Assembly (NCBI GenBank): GCA_034359265.1
Contig: CP136890.1
Location: forward strand, 82,857,501-82,921,500
Length of the DNA stretch: 64,000 nucleotides
Origin: Canna indica
Taxonomy: Eukaryota; Streptophyta; Magnoliopsida; Zingiberales; Cannaceae
Direction of reading: 5' to 3'
The translations under genes and the position numbers were made by a program. The notes below the pieces were generated by a model. That model was not told where the DNA came from, ran no database searches, and saw only the letters and a list, made by a program, of their open reading frames with translations. Positions 1-11,587 of the stretch are shown here, piece after piece (within the stretch, counting starts at the first letter, position 1; every line of letters starts with the position of its first letter).

Positions 1-239
1 AATGAGCGGTTGGCGTTGGAATGGGCCGCTGGTCGTGGGGTGGTGGATCTCGTGGCGTGCCTGGCATTGGAATCGGTAGAGCGGAGGGGCACAACGACGA
101 GGTGGTCAAGAAGGATGCAGGCGATAGGTTTCGAGCTAGCAATGTTCAGCGAGGACGTGAACGACGATGCGAGGGCGCTGCTCTATTGCACAAATGAGAT
201 AAATGAAAGTACATGCCACAATTGAGACAAAAGGTCAAA

Positions 240-1115
240 GTATATGTTATATTTAGGTATTTTCTCTTTAGTTAAAGGAATACCCAAGATGAAATTTGAT
301 AAAGATAGACTTTGTGATGCATGTCAACATGGTAAATAAGTTAAGTCATCATTTCATAGCATAAATCAAGTCACTACATCTAGAATTCTTGAACTTGTGC
401 ACATGGATCTCTTTGGTCCTTGTGATGTTGCCAGCCTAGGTGGCAAGCTCTATTGCTATGTATTAGTTAATGATTATTCTAGATTCACATGGGTGTTCTT
501 TGTAGCTAAGAAAAATGAAACATTTGATTTCATTAAAAAGTTTGTGAAAATTAGAAGTGATAATGGATGAGAATTTAAAAATGAATTATTATTTTTTTCG
601 ATTTTTATGCTGAACTTAGTATTGAACATACATTTTCTTCTCCTAGAATCCCTCAACAAGATGGGATGGTTGCGAAGAAGAATAGAACATTACAAGAAAT
701 GACTAGGATCATGCTTTATGAAAATAATTTGCCTCAGTACTTTAGGGCCGAAGCCATGAGTACTTCTTGTTATGTTTTGAATCGAGTTTTGTTAAGACCA
801 AAGATTAAGAAAACTCCTTTTGAGATTTGGTATAATAGAGTCCCAAGTGTGGGATATTTTAAAGTCTTTGGTTGTAAATATTTTATTTTAAACACTAAGG
901 ATCACTTAAGAAAATTTGATTCAAAATCGGATGAAGGAATTTTCCTTGGATATTCTACTAGTTCTACAACTTATATAATATATAATCGTAGAACTATGGT
1001 AATTGAAGAGTCTATGCATGTCACTTTTGATGAAACTAATGACTTTTCTAGAAATATCAAAATTATTAGAGAACCTTTAACCAGAAAAGAATCACTACCG
1101 CTAGTTACTTCTTAA
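240..1115 (+). pseudogene. Ty1/copia polyprotein fragment (pre-integrase and integrase)
   Basis: Conceptual translation in shifting frames gives the end of a GAG_pre-integrase domain (CDACQHGK, about 318-338), then the integrase start (LELVHMDLFGPC, about 390-425) and NDYSRFTWVFF (about 470-505). The last piece, from 666, is an open frame of 149 codons with the integrase C-terminal part, FKVFGCKYFILN and GIFLGYS. In-frame stops occur in the pre-integrase and core parts. No protease, reverse transcriptase, RNase H or LTR is attached, so this is an isolated relic. The first 239 bases hold nothing I recognise. Confidence 0.85.
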
Positions 1116-2378
1116 ATAAGGTTATTTACCTTATATATAATATGAACTATTTATAGTTTAATATATTTATTTAGAAACTAAATTTTGTAATAAAATATTT
1201 AAATTATTAGCTTATAATAACTATATGAAAGAAATTAATGACGCGCCATATAGATTATCAAACAATACACACTATTAAAAAATTATGAGAATTTCCTGTA
1301 GGACCGACAAAATCCGAATCCGATGAGAGAAATGAAAAATCAAATTTGAAACTAAGATTGCGAAAAATAAGAGACACAAGAGGTTAATATGAAACCTCCT
1401 TCAAAATACAACACACTATCTCAAATAAATTGAACCTGAAACCATTATGGAGTAGAGACACTCTCTCTGCAATCTCTGCATTGAAATTGAACTCATATGC
1501 CTTATGTATGTTGGAACTTGGGAAGAGGCACTCATTAAAAATGAATGATAGTGACACTCTTAGTTTTTTGGATCTCTATAATTTTTTCTCCTCTTTTGTT
1601 CGAAAGAAATGGCCTTTATTTATATTTGAGGGGATGAATCGATAATAATAGTCGCATGCCAAAAAAATCTCCTTATGTCAAAAAAATCTCCTTGAAATTT
1701 ACCGCCGAACATGATAAATATCAATTTCCTATGTTGCTACCTAGGCAAGGTCAAAATTGAGGGACAATCAACTTAATTTTCGGCTGAAATATTCTGGTGA
1801 TTTGATAACAATTGATGCACATTTACATATTAAAAAAAATGCAAGTCAAAATTAAGGCAAATTGCTTTCGTGCTATGCAAGTTAGGGTCAAAATTGATGC
1901 ATTTTTTTTCTCTTTTTTAAATAAACCTAAAAGAATAAATCTAAAATTGGATTCAGTTCAGATCCATTTTGCGCCAACTTCTAACAATTCATCATTTGAT
2001 AAAAAATTAAGGCCGATGCAATCTCAGAAGTCATCCTCCTCTCCCACAAGGCTCGTATGTGGCTTATGCCGAATCAGTGCTCAAGTGGACTAAATCAGCT
2101 CCTTGCTTGAACTTAGAAACTCACACAATCCTCCGAGTCTAGCTCCTCATTCATTTGTATCTCTGAGAAGGACTTGTACTGAAAGCAAAATATATACCTG
2201 TAGGACACCGGTGTCCGATTTTGCTGTGTTTTGCTCCGAAATCTGGATTGCTTCACGAAAGATGGATCTGTCCACCTTGTGCAAATAAAGGGTGATGTCT
2301 ATACTAAAAAAATACTTCACTAATACGAACTATATGTGAAAGAGTTAAATTACATGTAGGATAATAAACACCGAAAAG
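1116..2378. other. AT-rich intergenic stretch, no gene recognised
   Basis: Short frames here have no family signature. About 1912-1985 resembles about 10511-10580, so at least this part is repetitive. The stretch lies where the C-terminal (dimerisation) part of the adjacent hAT transposase would be expected, but none is visible. Confidence 0.5.
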
Positions 2379-3623
2379 TTATTCGGTAGCTTTATTAAAA
2401 AGTTCTAAAATTTGAGTAATATGCTCAGCAACTAACCAATCATTATCATTAATTGGATCACCAGACATATTTTCATTGTAAAATATTGTAAGGATCTCTT
2501 GATATTTTGTAGTAGACATAAACATATGATATATTGAATTCCATCTAGTAATAATATCTCCATTAAATTTTTTAAATGGTTTATTAAAAGATTGACATAA
2601 TTTTTTAAATTCTTGTGTTCTTGCTTTTGAAGAACACATATATCTAATAACATCTCTTATTTTTTCTATATGTATATTTACTAGTTTTAAATCATCTTGT
2701 ACACATAAATTAAGAACATGACAAACACAACGAACATGAAATAATTCACCATCTAATACTGACTTAAATAATTATATAAGGGGAAGAATAGCAGCATCAT
2801 TATTACTAGCATTATCAAAACTAATCGATTTTTTTTTATCATTTATATTATAGAAAGATGTTACAAATCTAATAGCAGAAAAAATGGCAACAAAAGTGTG
2901 TGGATATTCAAAAACTTTAAAACTAATTATTCTTTTTTGCAAAATAAAATTTCCATCAATCCAATTTGCAGTAACACAAATGTAAGAATTAGTAATACGT
3001 TGACTAAACCAAACATCAGATGTTAAAGAAATTTTTGATTTATTATTTTGAAAATTAGTCATTATATTTTCTCTATATATAAAAAATAATTTTAAAGCAT
3101 CACTTTTCATTGTATTTCATTGTATTTCAAGTAATTTTTTTTTATATTTTGGTTGTAAAGTATTTTGAATCCAACTAGAAAATCTTGGTTGATCAACAAA
3201 ACTAAAATGAGATTCACTTTGAACAATTAATTTTGCAAGTTCTCGACGTTGAGAATCATGATCATACGAAAAAGTTGTTAAATCAGAAGAAGATAAATTA
3301 AGAATTTATTGAGCTTGTGCAACCTTATTGTCATGGACCTTTTGCATGGCGCAAAAGATGACAAGTTCCTCATGTTGTTGAAGCCAAAAGAATTTTTTGA
3401 TATTTTTTGCACTAGGCTTTTGTTATGGTGCCATCAGCTTCAATAATTTTCTCAAAATATTCTCATACCATACTTTTTTTTTCCTACCTGATGGACATAA
3501 ATTAATAGATGGACTTATCTCTATGTTTTGATTTTGTTGAGTGGTAGGAGTAGCATGAGACATTTCTTCTAACATATTTGATCCAGCTTGTGAAGTATAA
3601 CCTGAAAAATCTCTATCCTCCAT
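2379..3623 (-). pseudogene. hAT transposase relic (RICESLEEPER-like), 3'-truncated
   Basis: On the minus strand several frames together follow a plant hAT transposase. The N-terminus (3623-3423, starting MEDRDFSGYTSQAG) is followed by RRELAKLIVQSESHFSFVD and LQPKYKK (about 3255-3140). Next comes the catalytic-domain start with SLTSDVWFSQ (3110-2772), then HVRCVCHVLNLCVQD (about 2745-2700), and finally TRWNSIYHMF with NDWLVAEHITQILELF (2639-2379). Stops at about 3304 and 3113 and frame changes break it. The hATC dimerisation domain that should follow is absent. The GC-rich block at 3890-4085 upstream of its start is probably the element's own 5' subterminal region. Confidence 0.85.
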
Positions 3624-3740
3624 TAGTAAAAATTAAAAATATAAAAAGTATAAATATTATACTATCAATGAAACAAATTTAAGATATTTAAAAAAATTTG
3701 ACAACAATCTTGAATCCTTGTCTCCTTGATGAACTTAGAT

Positions 3741-3815
3741 TGTTGAGAGTAAGAGAGTTGAGAGTTGAGAATTGAGAGTTGAGAGTTGAGAGAAAAAGTT
3801 GAGAGAAAGAGTTGA
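3741..3815. repeat. GAGAGTT minisatellite
   Basis: About eight near-copies of a 7-base unit (GAGAGTT with variants), just upstream of the hAT transposase start, probably in its leader. It makes a long minus-strand frame here that I regard as spurious. Confidence 0.8.
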
Positions 3816-3889
3816 AGATGAAGATAGGAGAAATGAAGAAGAAGATGGATATTTATAGAAAAATTTATTGATTTTTTTTAATGTTATCG

Positions 3890-4085
3890 CCCGACTCGAG
3901 CCAAGTCTGGCTTGGGCCGACCTAGGTCTGGCGCGCGCCAGGCCTATGCCCATGCTCACCCAGAGCACGGCATGTGGGCCGTGCTTGGCCCGCGTGCCCA
4001 AGAGGCGAGCTCGGCCTGTCTCCTGGGCACAGTCGTGTCGGGCCCGTGCCGCCCATGGGCGGGCCTGGCCCATTGCCACCTCTAT
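3890..4085. repeat. GC-rich subterminal block of the hAT element
   Basis: The block is dense in short words such as GGCCCGTGC, GGGCCG and GGCGCGCGCC on both strands, inside AT-rich DNA. Plant hAT elements often carry such inverted short repeats near their ends. It lies beyond the 5' end of the minus-strand transposase relic. I could not identify a clean terminal repeat, and the L1 LINE begins shortly after. Confidence 0.5.
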
Positions 4086-4705
4086 CTTTTGGAGAGCATG
4101 TGTACCCCCTGGATAACTGATGGCGTTGCTCATCCCTGCCCAACCGCCGATCTTCCACAATCGGCCACGATGCACTTTGATTAAAAGCGGAGGAACGCCG
4201 ATGCCCCCCCCCCCCACATGAACCCAGGTAATCTTCGCTACGCCATCCTCCCCATTGCCCCCTTTTATTACTTGTGCCAGTTCACCCCATCGGGCGCCAA
4301 CGACGCCTATTGTGGAACCGACTCTGTCTGATGTCGGAAGGAGACAAGATGAGGGTCCGTCGCCGACCAAAATTAGACGAAGCCATAGACTGTTGAAACT
4401 GCGTGAATGTGGCACTAACATCATGAATAGGGCAATGCTGAGAAAAGAAGCAATGGTGTCGGGTAGCAGTACGAAGCTAACCTCCATTAATCCTACGGAT
4501 CAAGGTAGTCGGCGTGTGCTTGCTAAATGTCCTTCAATATCAGATCTGAACACAGAGGATATTAAAGAAAGGATGTGTGCCCTCAGTTTTGTGGATGTGG
4601 ATGAGAAAGTATGTGCATTCATCAAAACCATGGAGGCAGGAATGCAGAAGCCGAGAGGGGGTTGATTGATTGTTTTATGTTATCATCTTTTGAAGGCAGG
4701 GGTGG

Positions 4706-5497
4706 TTGCCTTTCCTTGGTGGATGTCTTTGTCTTATGTTTACAACCTCATTTTGGAATGTAAGAGGTCTATGTAGGACCTCAAAAAACTCTACGCTGAA
4801 GTTGTTTTTAAGCATTTCTAAGACTAGCCTATTATGTATCCAAGAAATGAAGATTGAAGATTTTAATATATCTTGGATGAAAAAAAATTCTGGTAGTTCT
4901 GGTTATGAATTTACTTTCAGAAACTCTATGGGGATGTCGGGGGGACTTCTTATTGCATGGAAATCAGATGTTTGGGAGGGTGTATACTCGTCGGGAGGGG
5001 AAAATCATATTTGTTGCACGCTCATTCACAAACCTTCTAACTGCCTCATGAAGGTCTACAATGTGTGCGGGCCACCGAGAAGAGACGATAAAAATGACTT
5101 CTTTTTAGAACTAAAGATGATACTTATGCAATAAGAGGTGGCAACTCTAGTAGAAGGGTTCAATGTGACGTGTGGTGAATCGAAAAGACTAAACTGCAGA
5201 GGAAATGAGGGGGAGTCTACAAAGTTCTCAAAAATACTTGTTGATTGTGATTTTCTTGACCTGCCGCTATCTGGAAAACGTTTTATTTGGTGCAACAATC
5301 ATGCTTCCCCTGCCTATGCAAACTTGGACAGAATTTTGATTAACTCGGCATTATCGGAATGGTCCAACTCGTGGGGGGTTAGGGTTGGAAATCTGATGCT
5401 TTCATATCACTGCCCTCTCACGATTTCAGGGGGGCCTACCCCTGAAGTGACCTGCCTTCCGATTCGAGCACCAATGGCTCGGGGAAACGAGCTGTAG
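4706..5497 (+). pseudogene. LINE APE-type endonuclease domain, catalytic residues lost
   Basis: Two frames (4706-5134 and 5138-5497) separated by a stop codon follow an exonuclease/endonuclease/phosphatase domain. The N-terminal WNVRGL and the IQEMK glutamate are present, as are CGPP, LPLSGKRFIWCNN and the LDRILIN segment. The expected GDFN motif reads EGFN, and the C-terminal SDHCPL motif reads SYHCPL, so the Asp before the catalytic His is gone. This domain would nick target DNA to prime reverse transcription; here it must be dead. Confidence 0.85.
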
Positions 5498-5594
5498 GGA
5501 GGTGATTTTAAACTGCTGGCATGAGCACGACGAAAATCTTTCTCATTTATCGAGGTGGATCTCTAGATGTTGATCTCTACGACAAAAACTGAGG

Positions 5595-7225
5595 ATGTGG
5601 AGTAAGGATATCCTAAGCAGCAAAAGGGAACACATTATTGAGATTGAAAATGAACTCGAATCTGAGCTCAGAAAGGGCGAGGTGCTCGGGCAGAATACGG
5701 GCCAGGAGGAAATTAGAATCAAAGCATTGCGTAAGAAATTGGATAACTGCTATGAGGCTGAAAATGCGTATTGGAGACAACGGGCAAAAGTAAAGTGCAT
5801 CAAGGACGGAGACCGAAACATAAAGTTCTTCCATAAGGTTGCTTTCGGACGTAGACAAAGGAAATGGATCTCCTCGATTATCGAGAATGGAAGAATCGTG
5901 AACCAACCAAGAGATATTGCAAATGCTTTTTGTGATTTCTTCAAGACATCCATTGGGACACCCTTGGAGCAATTGTTGCGCTCGAACTGGTCCGAGCTTT
6001 TTATGGGAGAAAACCTGGACCTCTCTAACATGATTATACCTTTCGGAAATGAAGAAATCCTGGCTGGCCTAAAAGATATGGGGAAGAACAAGGCACCAGG
6101 GCCGAACGGACTGACCGCAGAATTTTTCATTACTTTTTGGGACATTATTGGGGAAGATGTGAGACAGGTGATTGAGGACATAAGAGAGGGAAGAATCGAT
6201 CTGAGCAGAGTCAACAAATCATACATTATGTCGGTCCCTAAAATTGAGGGAGTAAATAAGATTTCAGACTTCAGGCCTATTAGCCTTACTTCGAGCATTA
6301 TGAAGATATTTTCAAAGCTCATGGTGAATAGGCTAAAGCCTCACATGGAACATCTGATCGAAAACACCCAAAGCACATTTTTGCTAGGAAGGTCCACTCT
6401 TGACAGCTTTATGGCGACATCAGAGATGATTCTTTATTGTAAGAGAAATGACATGGATGCTATTTTACTGAAACTGGACCTCTCTAAGGCTTTTGATAGT
6501 GTGAACTGGGACTTCCTTTTGGAACTGCTCAGGGAAAGAGGCTTCCCACTGAACTGGGTAAGTTGGATCTTCCCCTTATTAAAAACTCATCAGTATTAGT
6601 AAATGGGGAACCTGGTAAATGGATTAGTCACAGAGAGGGCCTGAGGCAGGGCGACTCCCTCTCACCTTATCTTTTCTTGTTAGTTGTGGACGTCTTCGTT
6701 AGAATGATGAACAGGACAGCACAGCTAAATCTTATCAAGGGAGTCAAAATGAACGAGGAGCTAGATGTATCTCACTTGGAATTTGCCGACGACTTTGTGG
6801 TCTTTACACGTGGAGATGAAAATGATCTATTGAATCTAAAAATCTTGCTTTCGGGTTTTGAGCTAATGACAGGACTAAAAGCTAATTTGGGGAAAACAAA
6901 AGCGATACATGTAAAGGGGAACGGGACTAGGAGTGTTGAAGCGGCAGATATCTTGGGATGCAAAAAAGGTGCATTCCCATTAAAGTGCTTGGGTCTGCCT
7001 CTTAGGGAGGGACGCCTACTTCGGGAGGATTGGAATGCTATCATTGAGAAGGTGGACAGAAGACTATCTTCATGGAAAGGGAAACTTCTATCAAGAGGAG
7101 GTCGGTTTATCTTGGTAAACAGCGTTCTTAGTACGATCCCTGGATATTGTTTATCCATTTTCAAAGCTCCCAAGTGGGTGATCAAGGCTATTGATACTAG
7201 AAGGAGACGCTTCTTTTGGAAGTGA
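5595..7225 (+). pseudogene. LINE reverse transcriptase, frameshifted
   Basis: The first frame (5595-6599, 334 codons) carries KAPGPNGLTAEFF, FRPISLTSSIMKIFSK and KLDLSKAFDSVNWDF with the first catalytic Asp. A shift between about 6563 and 6599 moves the reading into a second frame (to 7225) with GLRQGDSLSPYLF and the catalytic FADDFVVF box, then KCLGLPL and RRRRFFWK. FADD in place of YADD is common in plant L1 elements. Without the shift the two halves would form one RT of usual size. Reading then passes a stop at 7223-7225 into the zf-RVT part. Confidence 0.9.
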
Positions 7226-8263
7226 GGAGTTGAAAACCAGAGGGCTGCGGGGTGGGTAAATTGGGATGACGTGAATACCCCGACCGAGCATGGTGGGTTG
7301 GGAATCTTGAACCTGGAAATGCACAACAATGCGAGATTGGGTCGATGGTGGTGGGGCTTAGCTATTAACAAAAAATTAATCTGGGTCAGTATTTTTTAGG
7401 GTAACTACTTCAAGAGAAGAAAATGGTACGAGTCTTTGGGCACAACTAGGTGGTCCCACATCTGGAAAGGTATTCATAAGGCAAAAGAGTTATTCAATAT
7501 AAGCATGTAAAAAATGATAGGTGGTGGTTCTTCTACTAGCTTTTGGAAGGAACGTTGGTGTAAGAACACACGATTGGCTTATGAATTCCTAGACCTTTTT
7601 TGGGCCCACAGATATCGTAATGCCTCGGTCCAGCAGTGCTACGACCAAATCACGAGAACGTGGAACTTCATTTGGGGGGCGCACGTGGAACAAAGGCAAG
7701 TGAGCAGGTTCATGAATTTTATTGGATCGCCAAACTTAAATGATGATCTGGACCAGGTCGTGTGGAGGTGTGATTCGAATGGTAGCTTTTCGACTTCTTC
7801 GATGTATTACAAATATATGGACTCGGGGGTAAAGTGGGAGGTAACCACAAGACTATGGAAGAGTAAAATCCCCTTTAAGCTCAAAATACACTCTTGGCTA
7901 GTATTGAAGAAAAGACTACCAACTAAGATGAGGCTAATAAGCCATGGATTGCAGCTTGGGAACGATAAATGTGTTCTTTGTGAAGAGACGGCAGAAAATA
8001 TGGAACATGTCAACTATCTATGTCCTTTCGTTAGGGACGGGTGGAGAGCACTCGTAGAAAAGGCAACGATGGATTGGGTGGAGATCCCGCAAAGGGAGGG
8101 CCGGATGTTCATGGAAACTAACGACGAAACTAGACGCCTAGCAATGATTTGGAGCAGAAGCGTGTGGTATGCAAGAAATTGTGTGGTCTTCAGGGATAAG
8201 AGACTAATATTAAGTGAGCTTCTTGCTTCTTGCTTGGTGCTATGGAATAGGAGGACTTTGTAA
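7226..8263 (+). pseudogene. LINE C-terminal region with zf-RVT domain
   Basis: After the RT stop, translation continues with EHGGLGILNLEMHNNARLGRWWWG (shown in parts: GGLGILN, about 7290-7310) and further stops to about 7509. An open frame from 7514 carries GGGSSTSFWKERW, then WKSKIPFKLKIHSWLVL and the zinc-binding cluster CVLCEETAENMEHVNYLC (about 7972-8025). This Cys/His cluster is the zf-RVT domain at the end of plant L1 ORF2. The frame ends at 8263. Confidence 0.85.
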
Positions 8264-8455
8264 ATGTGTTTTGTTGCTTTTATTAGGTTTCTTATTAGTG
8301 TTCAGGCACATCTCTTGATGACCTTAGTTAGCTTTGTATTGCTGGCTTTAACCCCCGGTTTTGGCCATCTGTGACTTACCTATGTACTTGTGTCTATCTT
8401 TTAATTGATCTATGGCTTGTGTGGCTCAGTTGAGCCTCACTATTATCAAAAAATC

Positions 8456-9247
8456 TTTAATAGCTACTAATACCATGGACTGCAACTATTCAAATTGAAA
8501 TTACAGTGGACTGTGGATATTGGAATTGAAAATTTAGGCTTTCAGCGATTCTAAATTTCTAAGGCGCAGGTGGAGAAGAAGGCTCATAGAGTGAGATTGC
8601 ATATTGCAGATGCGCCGGTGAGTGAAGGTGGAGATGAAGGCTGTGGAGAAGGCGATGTGAAGAGGAGACGGTGAGAGGCTCGAGTCTTAGGGGAGCCGTC
8701 GGTGATGCGTAGGCTGTGGAGAAGTCGGCCAGTCGGGTACTCGGGTAGTCGCCAGTTGCTTGTGCACTCGTCTAGGGCACGAGTGTGTGAAGAAATGAGA
8801 GAAAACAAAATATTTACTCTCAAATTGAACGTTGACTCAGGTGATTTGGGTTGTGTTCGGGTGAGGCTGAGCCACATCTGGGCTGCTAGAGTGAATTCGT
8901 GAACTCGGGGGTGAACTCGTGATTTTGACCGAGTTTGATCGAGTTCACCCAAGTCCACCCGAGTTCACCCAAAAATGAGTTCGCATGCGAGTCATCTCGA
9001 TTTTAAAGCTTGGGGTCGTAGACTCGGAATACTTTTCTTTTTGTTGGTCTCTTCCACAATATTATTTTGCAAGTTTACCTCCTTTTATCAAAGACCACTT
9101 CCTCTTTTCCTTTATATTTGGAAATAATCTCAATTTTCATTGCTTCTCCTCCACACTTTTTTGTTGCTTCAGAATTAGTATTACACTCCAACACCTGCTT
9201 ACTCATTGAAGGCTCCCCTTTTTTCCGCCATACTTTACTACTTAGCT
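8456..9247. other. Intergenic stretch between two LINEs
   Basis: No gene recognised. At 8898-8971 there is a cluster of the words GGGTGAACTCG and CGAGTTCACCC in both orientations, like the interiors of the hAT-like MITEs elsewhere in the window. It may be a remnant of one. I could not place its ends. Confidence 0.4.
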
Positions 9248-10464
9248 TCAAACCAGTATATGTATTGCCCCCCTATTACTACTGATTTCCTTTGCTTTGT
9301 ATTTCTTGTTACTGCTACCCTTCCTTCTAGTTTCCATAGACATCTCATTTTTGTTGACCCGTCCTTCCTTAAAAGCAGGATTGTCCAAAATTTTAAGGGA
9401 ATTATTGTTGGGTACATCTAATTTAGAAAAACCTATGTTAAACCTTCTATTTTTTTTCTGGACTTGTATCCAAGGCCCCATCAGATTGTCATAGATGGTA
9501 TCCCTTGCTTTTTCACTGCCCTCCTCTTTATCAGGTTCCTTCATAATAGTATCATTTCTTACATATTCACCTTTATTTACCATACAAACTTCCTCATTGT
9601 GTCCAATTTTCCCACATGCATAGCAGATACTCAATAGGTTCTCATATGCCACTGTCTAGAAAAAATTGTCTTTACTAGTTTCAATCTAGAACCTGCTCGA
9701 GTGATTTCCTGATATCAAAGAGAACACACTCTAGCAAACTTTCCTCTTGAACCTGCCACAATGTAATCATCATACTTCAAAGGTCTCCCAATTAGAGCAA
9801 CTAACTGCGGCAGAATGTTCTTATGCATAAATTCGAATAGAAGTCCCGACAATTGAATCCAAGTAGGAACCAAATTAATTTCTTTCTTCAATGACTGAAA
9901 GTTCTCTCTCCACTGAATGAGAGATAATACTTGCCCTCTAAAAAACCAAGGGCCACCCATATAAACTTCCCAGTAGCCCTCTTCATTCTCAAAAATGAAA
10001 GCAAAGAAACCAACTGAAAGATCTACAAGTTTACATTGAGATCTAATTTTCCAATTTTTCACTAAACTAGATTTCACAATGTCTAATGCAAGAATTCTTC
10101 CAAAAAATTTACCATATAATAGCCATTTGTAGTCATCTCTGGCCATTTCCAAATCTTCCTCTTCGATAAAGTCCCTCCCTTTCGCTCCTTCTTGAATCAT
10201 GCTAATCTTCTCATGCAGGTCCTTTGAGAATCCCCAATCCTCATCATTCCTAGTTCTCCTGAACAATCCCACCCAGGAAGCCGACGATGGGGTAGTTCGA
10301 AACTTCCCTCCGAGATCTAGATCTCGCTTCTTCAGCTCTAATCCATCCTTCACAGACTCTCCATTAGCTTCGAACACCTTAGATGAACCTTCGATCGTCA
10401 GATCAGGGGGATTATTCGATTTCGGGATGAGCATCGAAGAGGCGCCAACATCGTTTGATTTCAT
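9248..10464 (-). pseudogene. LINE ORF1-like protein (DUF4283 plus CCHC knuckle), broken
   Basis: The minus-strand frame 10464-9715 (249 codons) shows a DUF4283-type domain: YKWLLYGKFFGRILALDIV, then WKIRSQCKLVDLSVGFFAF, EGYWEVYMGGPWFFRGQVL, the LVPTWIQLSGL stretch and GRPLKYDDY. A stop and frame change near 9715-9653 leads to a second frame (9652-9248) with a zinc knuckle CYACGKIGHNEEVC. DUF4283 followed by a CCHC knuckle is the RNA-binding ORF1 of many plant L1 elements. No endonuclease or RT lies downstream on this strand, so it is an isolated 5' piece. Confidence 0.8.
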
Positions 10465-10754
10465 CGATCTTGACTTTGGTCTTGTTTAAAGTATTTTAAA
10501 TTGGTGCAATTTTTTAAATAAACCTAAAATAATAAATCTAAATTTGGATTCATCCAATTTGAGTCAACATTTAACACACACCATAAAACATATTTTTTAC
10601 TACATAAATTTTTTTTCTTCCTAACAAGAAAATTTTAATTACAAAATAGATTAAAAAATTAAAAAAAAACTATTTCCTTTTTTTACTTGAAATGACAGTT
10701 GTTTGCGGAATTTTGAGAAGAGATATGTTATGCGTCCAAAGACTATTATTGCAA

Positions 10755-11231
10755 TAAGGGGTGTGCATGAGTATCGAATAGACCCGAAATCAGTTGAAAT
10801 CGATCTGATTGAGTAGATTTCGAATAGACCCAAATTAAATTCGGATAGGATTCAAGACAAAAATTTAGGAATCGGTTAAAATCGATTCCGATTTCGGATC
10901 CAACACATCGGGTATCCGGAACTGGTACTCAGAACTTGTACTCTGAAACATGTTTATTTACAGATTTCGGGATATAGATTCCAACACCCTATTAGAATAT
11001 GTACATTTATAGGTTTCAAAACAGATTCCAACAGGGTACCCAGAACTTGTACCCTAGAATCTGTATATGAACATTTCCAACAGGGTACCTAAATCAGAAT
11101 CGAAACCTGTGGTTTCAGATAGAGTCCGATTCTAGATTCCAATAGGATAGGATTTGATTTCAAAACCTAAGAATCGAAATAAAATTCGGATATTATAAAA
11201 AATACAAAATAATGGAACCCGCTCACCCTTA
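10755..11231. mobile_element. hAT-like MITE with TAAGGG(G)TG ends
   Basis: Left end TAAGGGGTGTGC and right end (read inward) TAAGGGTGAGC form short imperfect terminal inverted repeats. The flanks are ATTGCAA and ATTACAA, a possible decayed target duplication. The 477-bp interior has no coding capacity and is built from repeated short words (CAGAACTTGTACCC, TTCCAACAGGGTAC, GATTCCGAT). The end sequence resembles the better-preserved hAT-like MITEs at 56506 and 57935. Confidence 0.55.
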
Positions 11232-11587
11232 ATTACAACTTGCAAAAGTTTGGGTCAAATAGTTGCGTGTTGAAATATAGAAAAACAATTTTATTATTTA
11301 TATGAATTTATACGTTATATTTGCTCCTCTTGAATATTACAAACCAAATTTGTCCATAATTATAAATAGTTTTTTCTCTTTTTCTTCGTCTCTTCCATTT
11401 TATTTGTTCTGTTGTATGCTAGATGTACTTTATACAATCCTGGTCTATCCATTCTACCGATTAAATGGAAAGCACTGCACGACAGCAAATCCATCAAATA
11501 ATGTTCACTCGCGGGTGACCAGAACCAGAGTCAATCGGCGACGAGAGGAATAAGAGGGAGCTGCCGAAGGCGAGAGTATCCTCACCG
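11232..11587 (+). promoter_or_regulatory. Upstream region of the DnaJ-type zinc-finger gene
   Basis: About 350 bases between the MITE and the start codon. It is AT-rich, then pyrimidine-rich, then GC-rich with the presumed 5' leader (about 11500-11587). No single TATA box stands out. The MITE end lies only about 350 bases from the ATG. Confidence 0.35.

Larger units (their letters stand above)
4255..8455 (+). mobile_element. L1-type LINE, almost full length, degenerate
   Basis: Order on the plus strand: a 136-codon frame (4255-4665) that may be the end of ORF1 or the linker, then endonuclease, reverse transcriptase, zf-RVT zinc-binding tail and a short 3' UTR. The UTR ends in GAGCCTCACTATTATC followed by A residues at about 8433-8455, a usual end of plant L1 elements. 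The 5' boundary is not clear. Several frameshifts and stops make it inactive. A target-site duplication was not found by eye. Confidence 0.85.

Noticed and set aside
10..225. 71-codon frame at the window start
   Set aside because: No recognisable domain, truncated context and next to a dead copia fragment.
3735..4487. 250-codon minus-strand open frame
   Set aside because: It runs across a GAGAGTT minisatellite, the GC-rich hAT subterminal block and the LINE start; composition explains the openness and no domain is seen.
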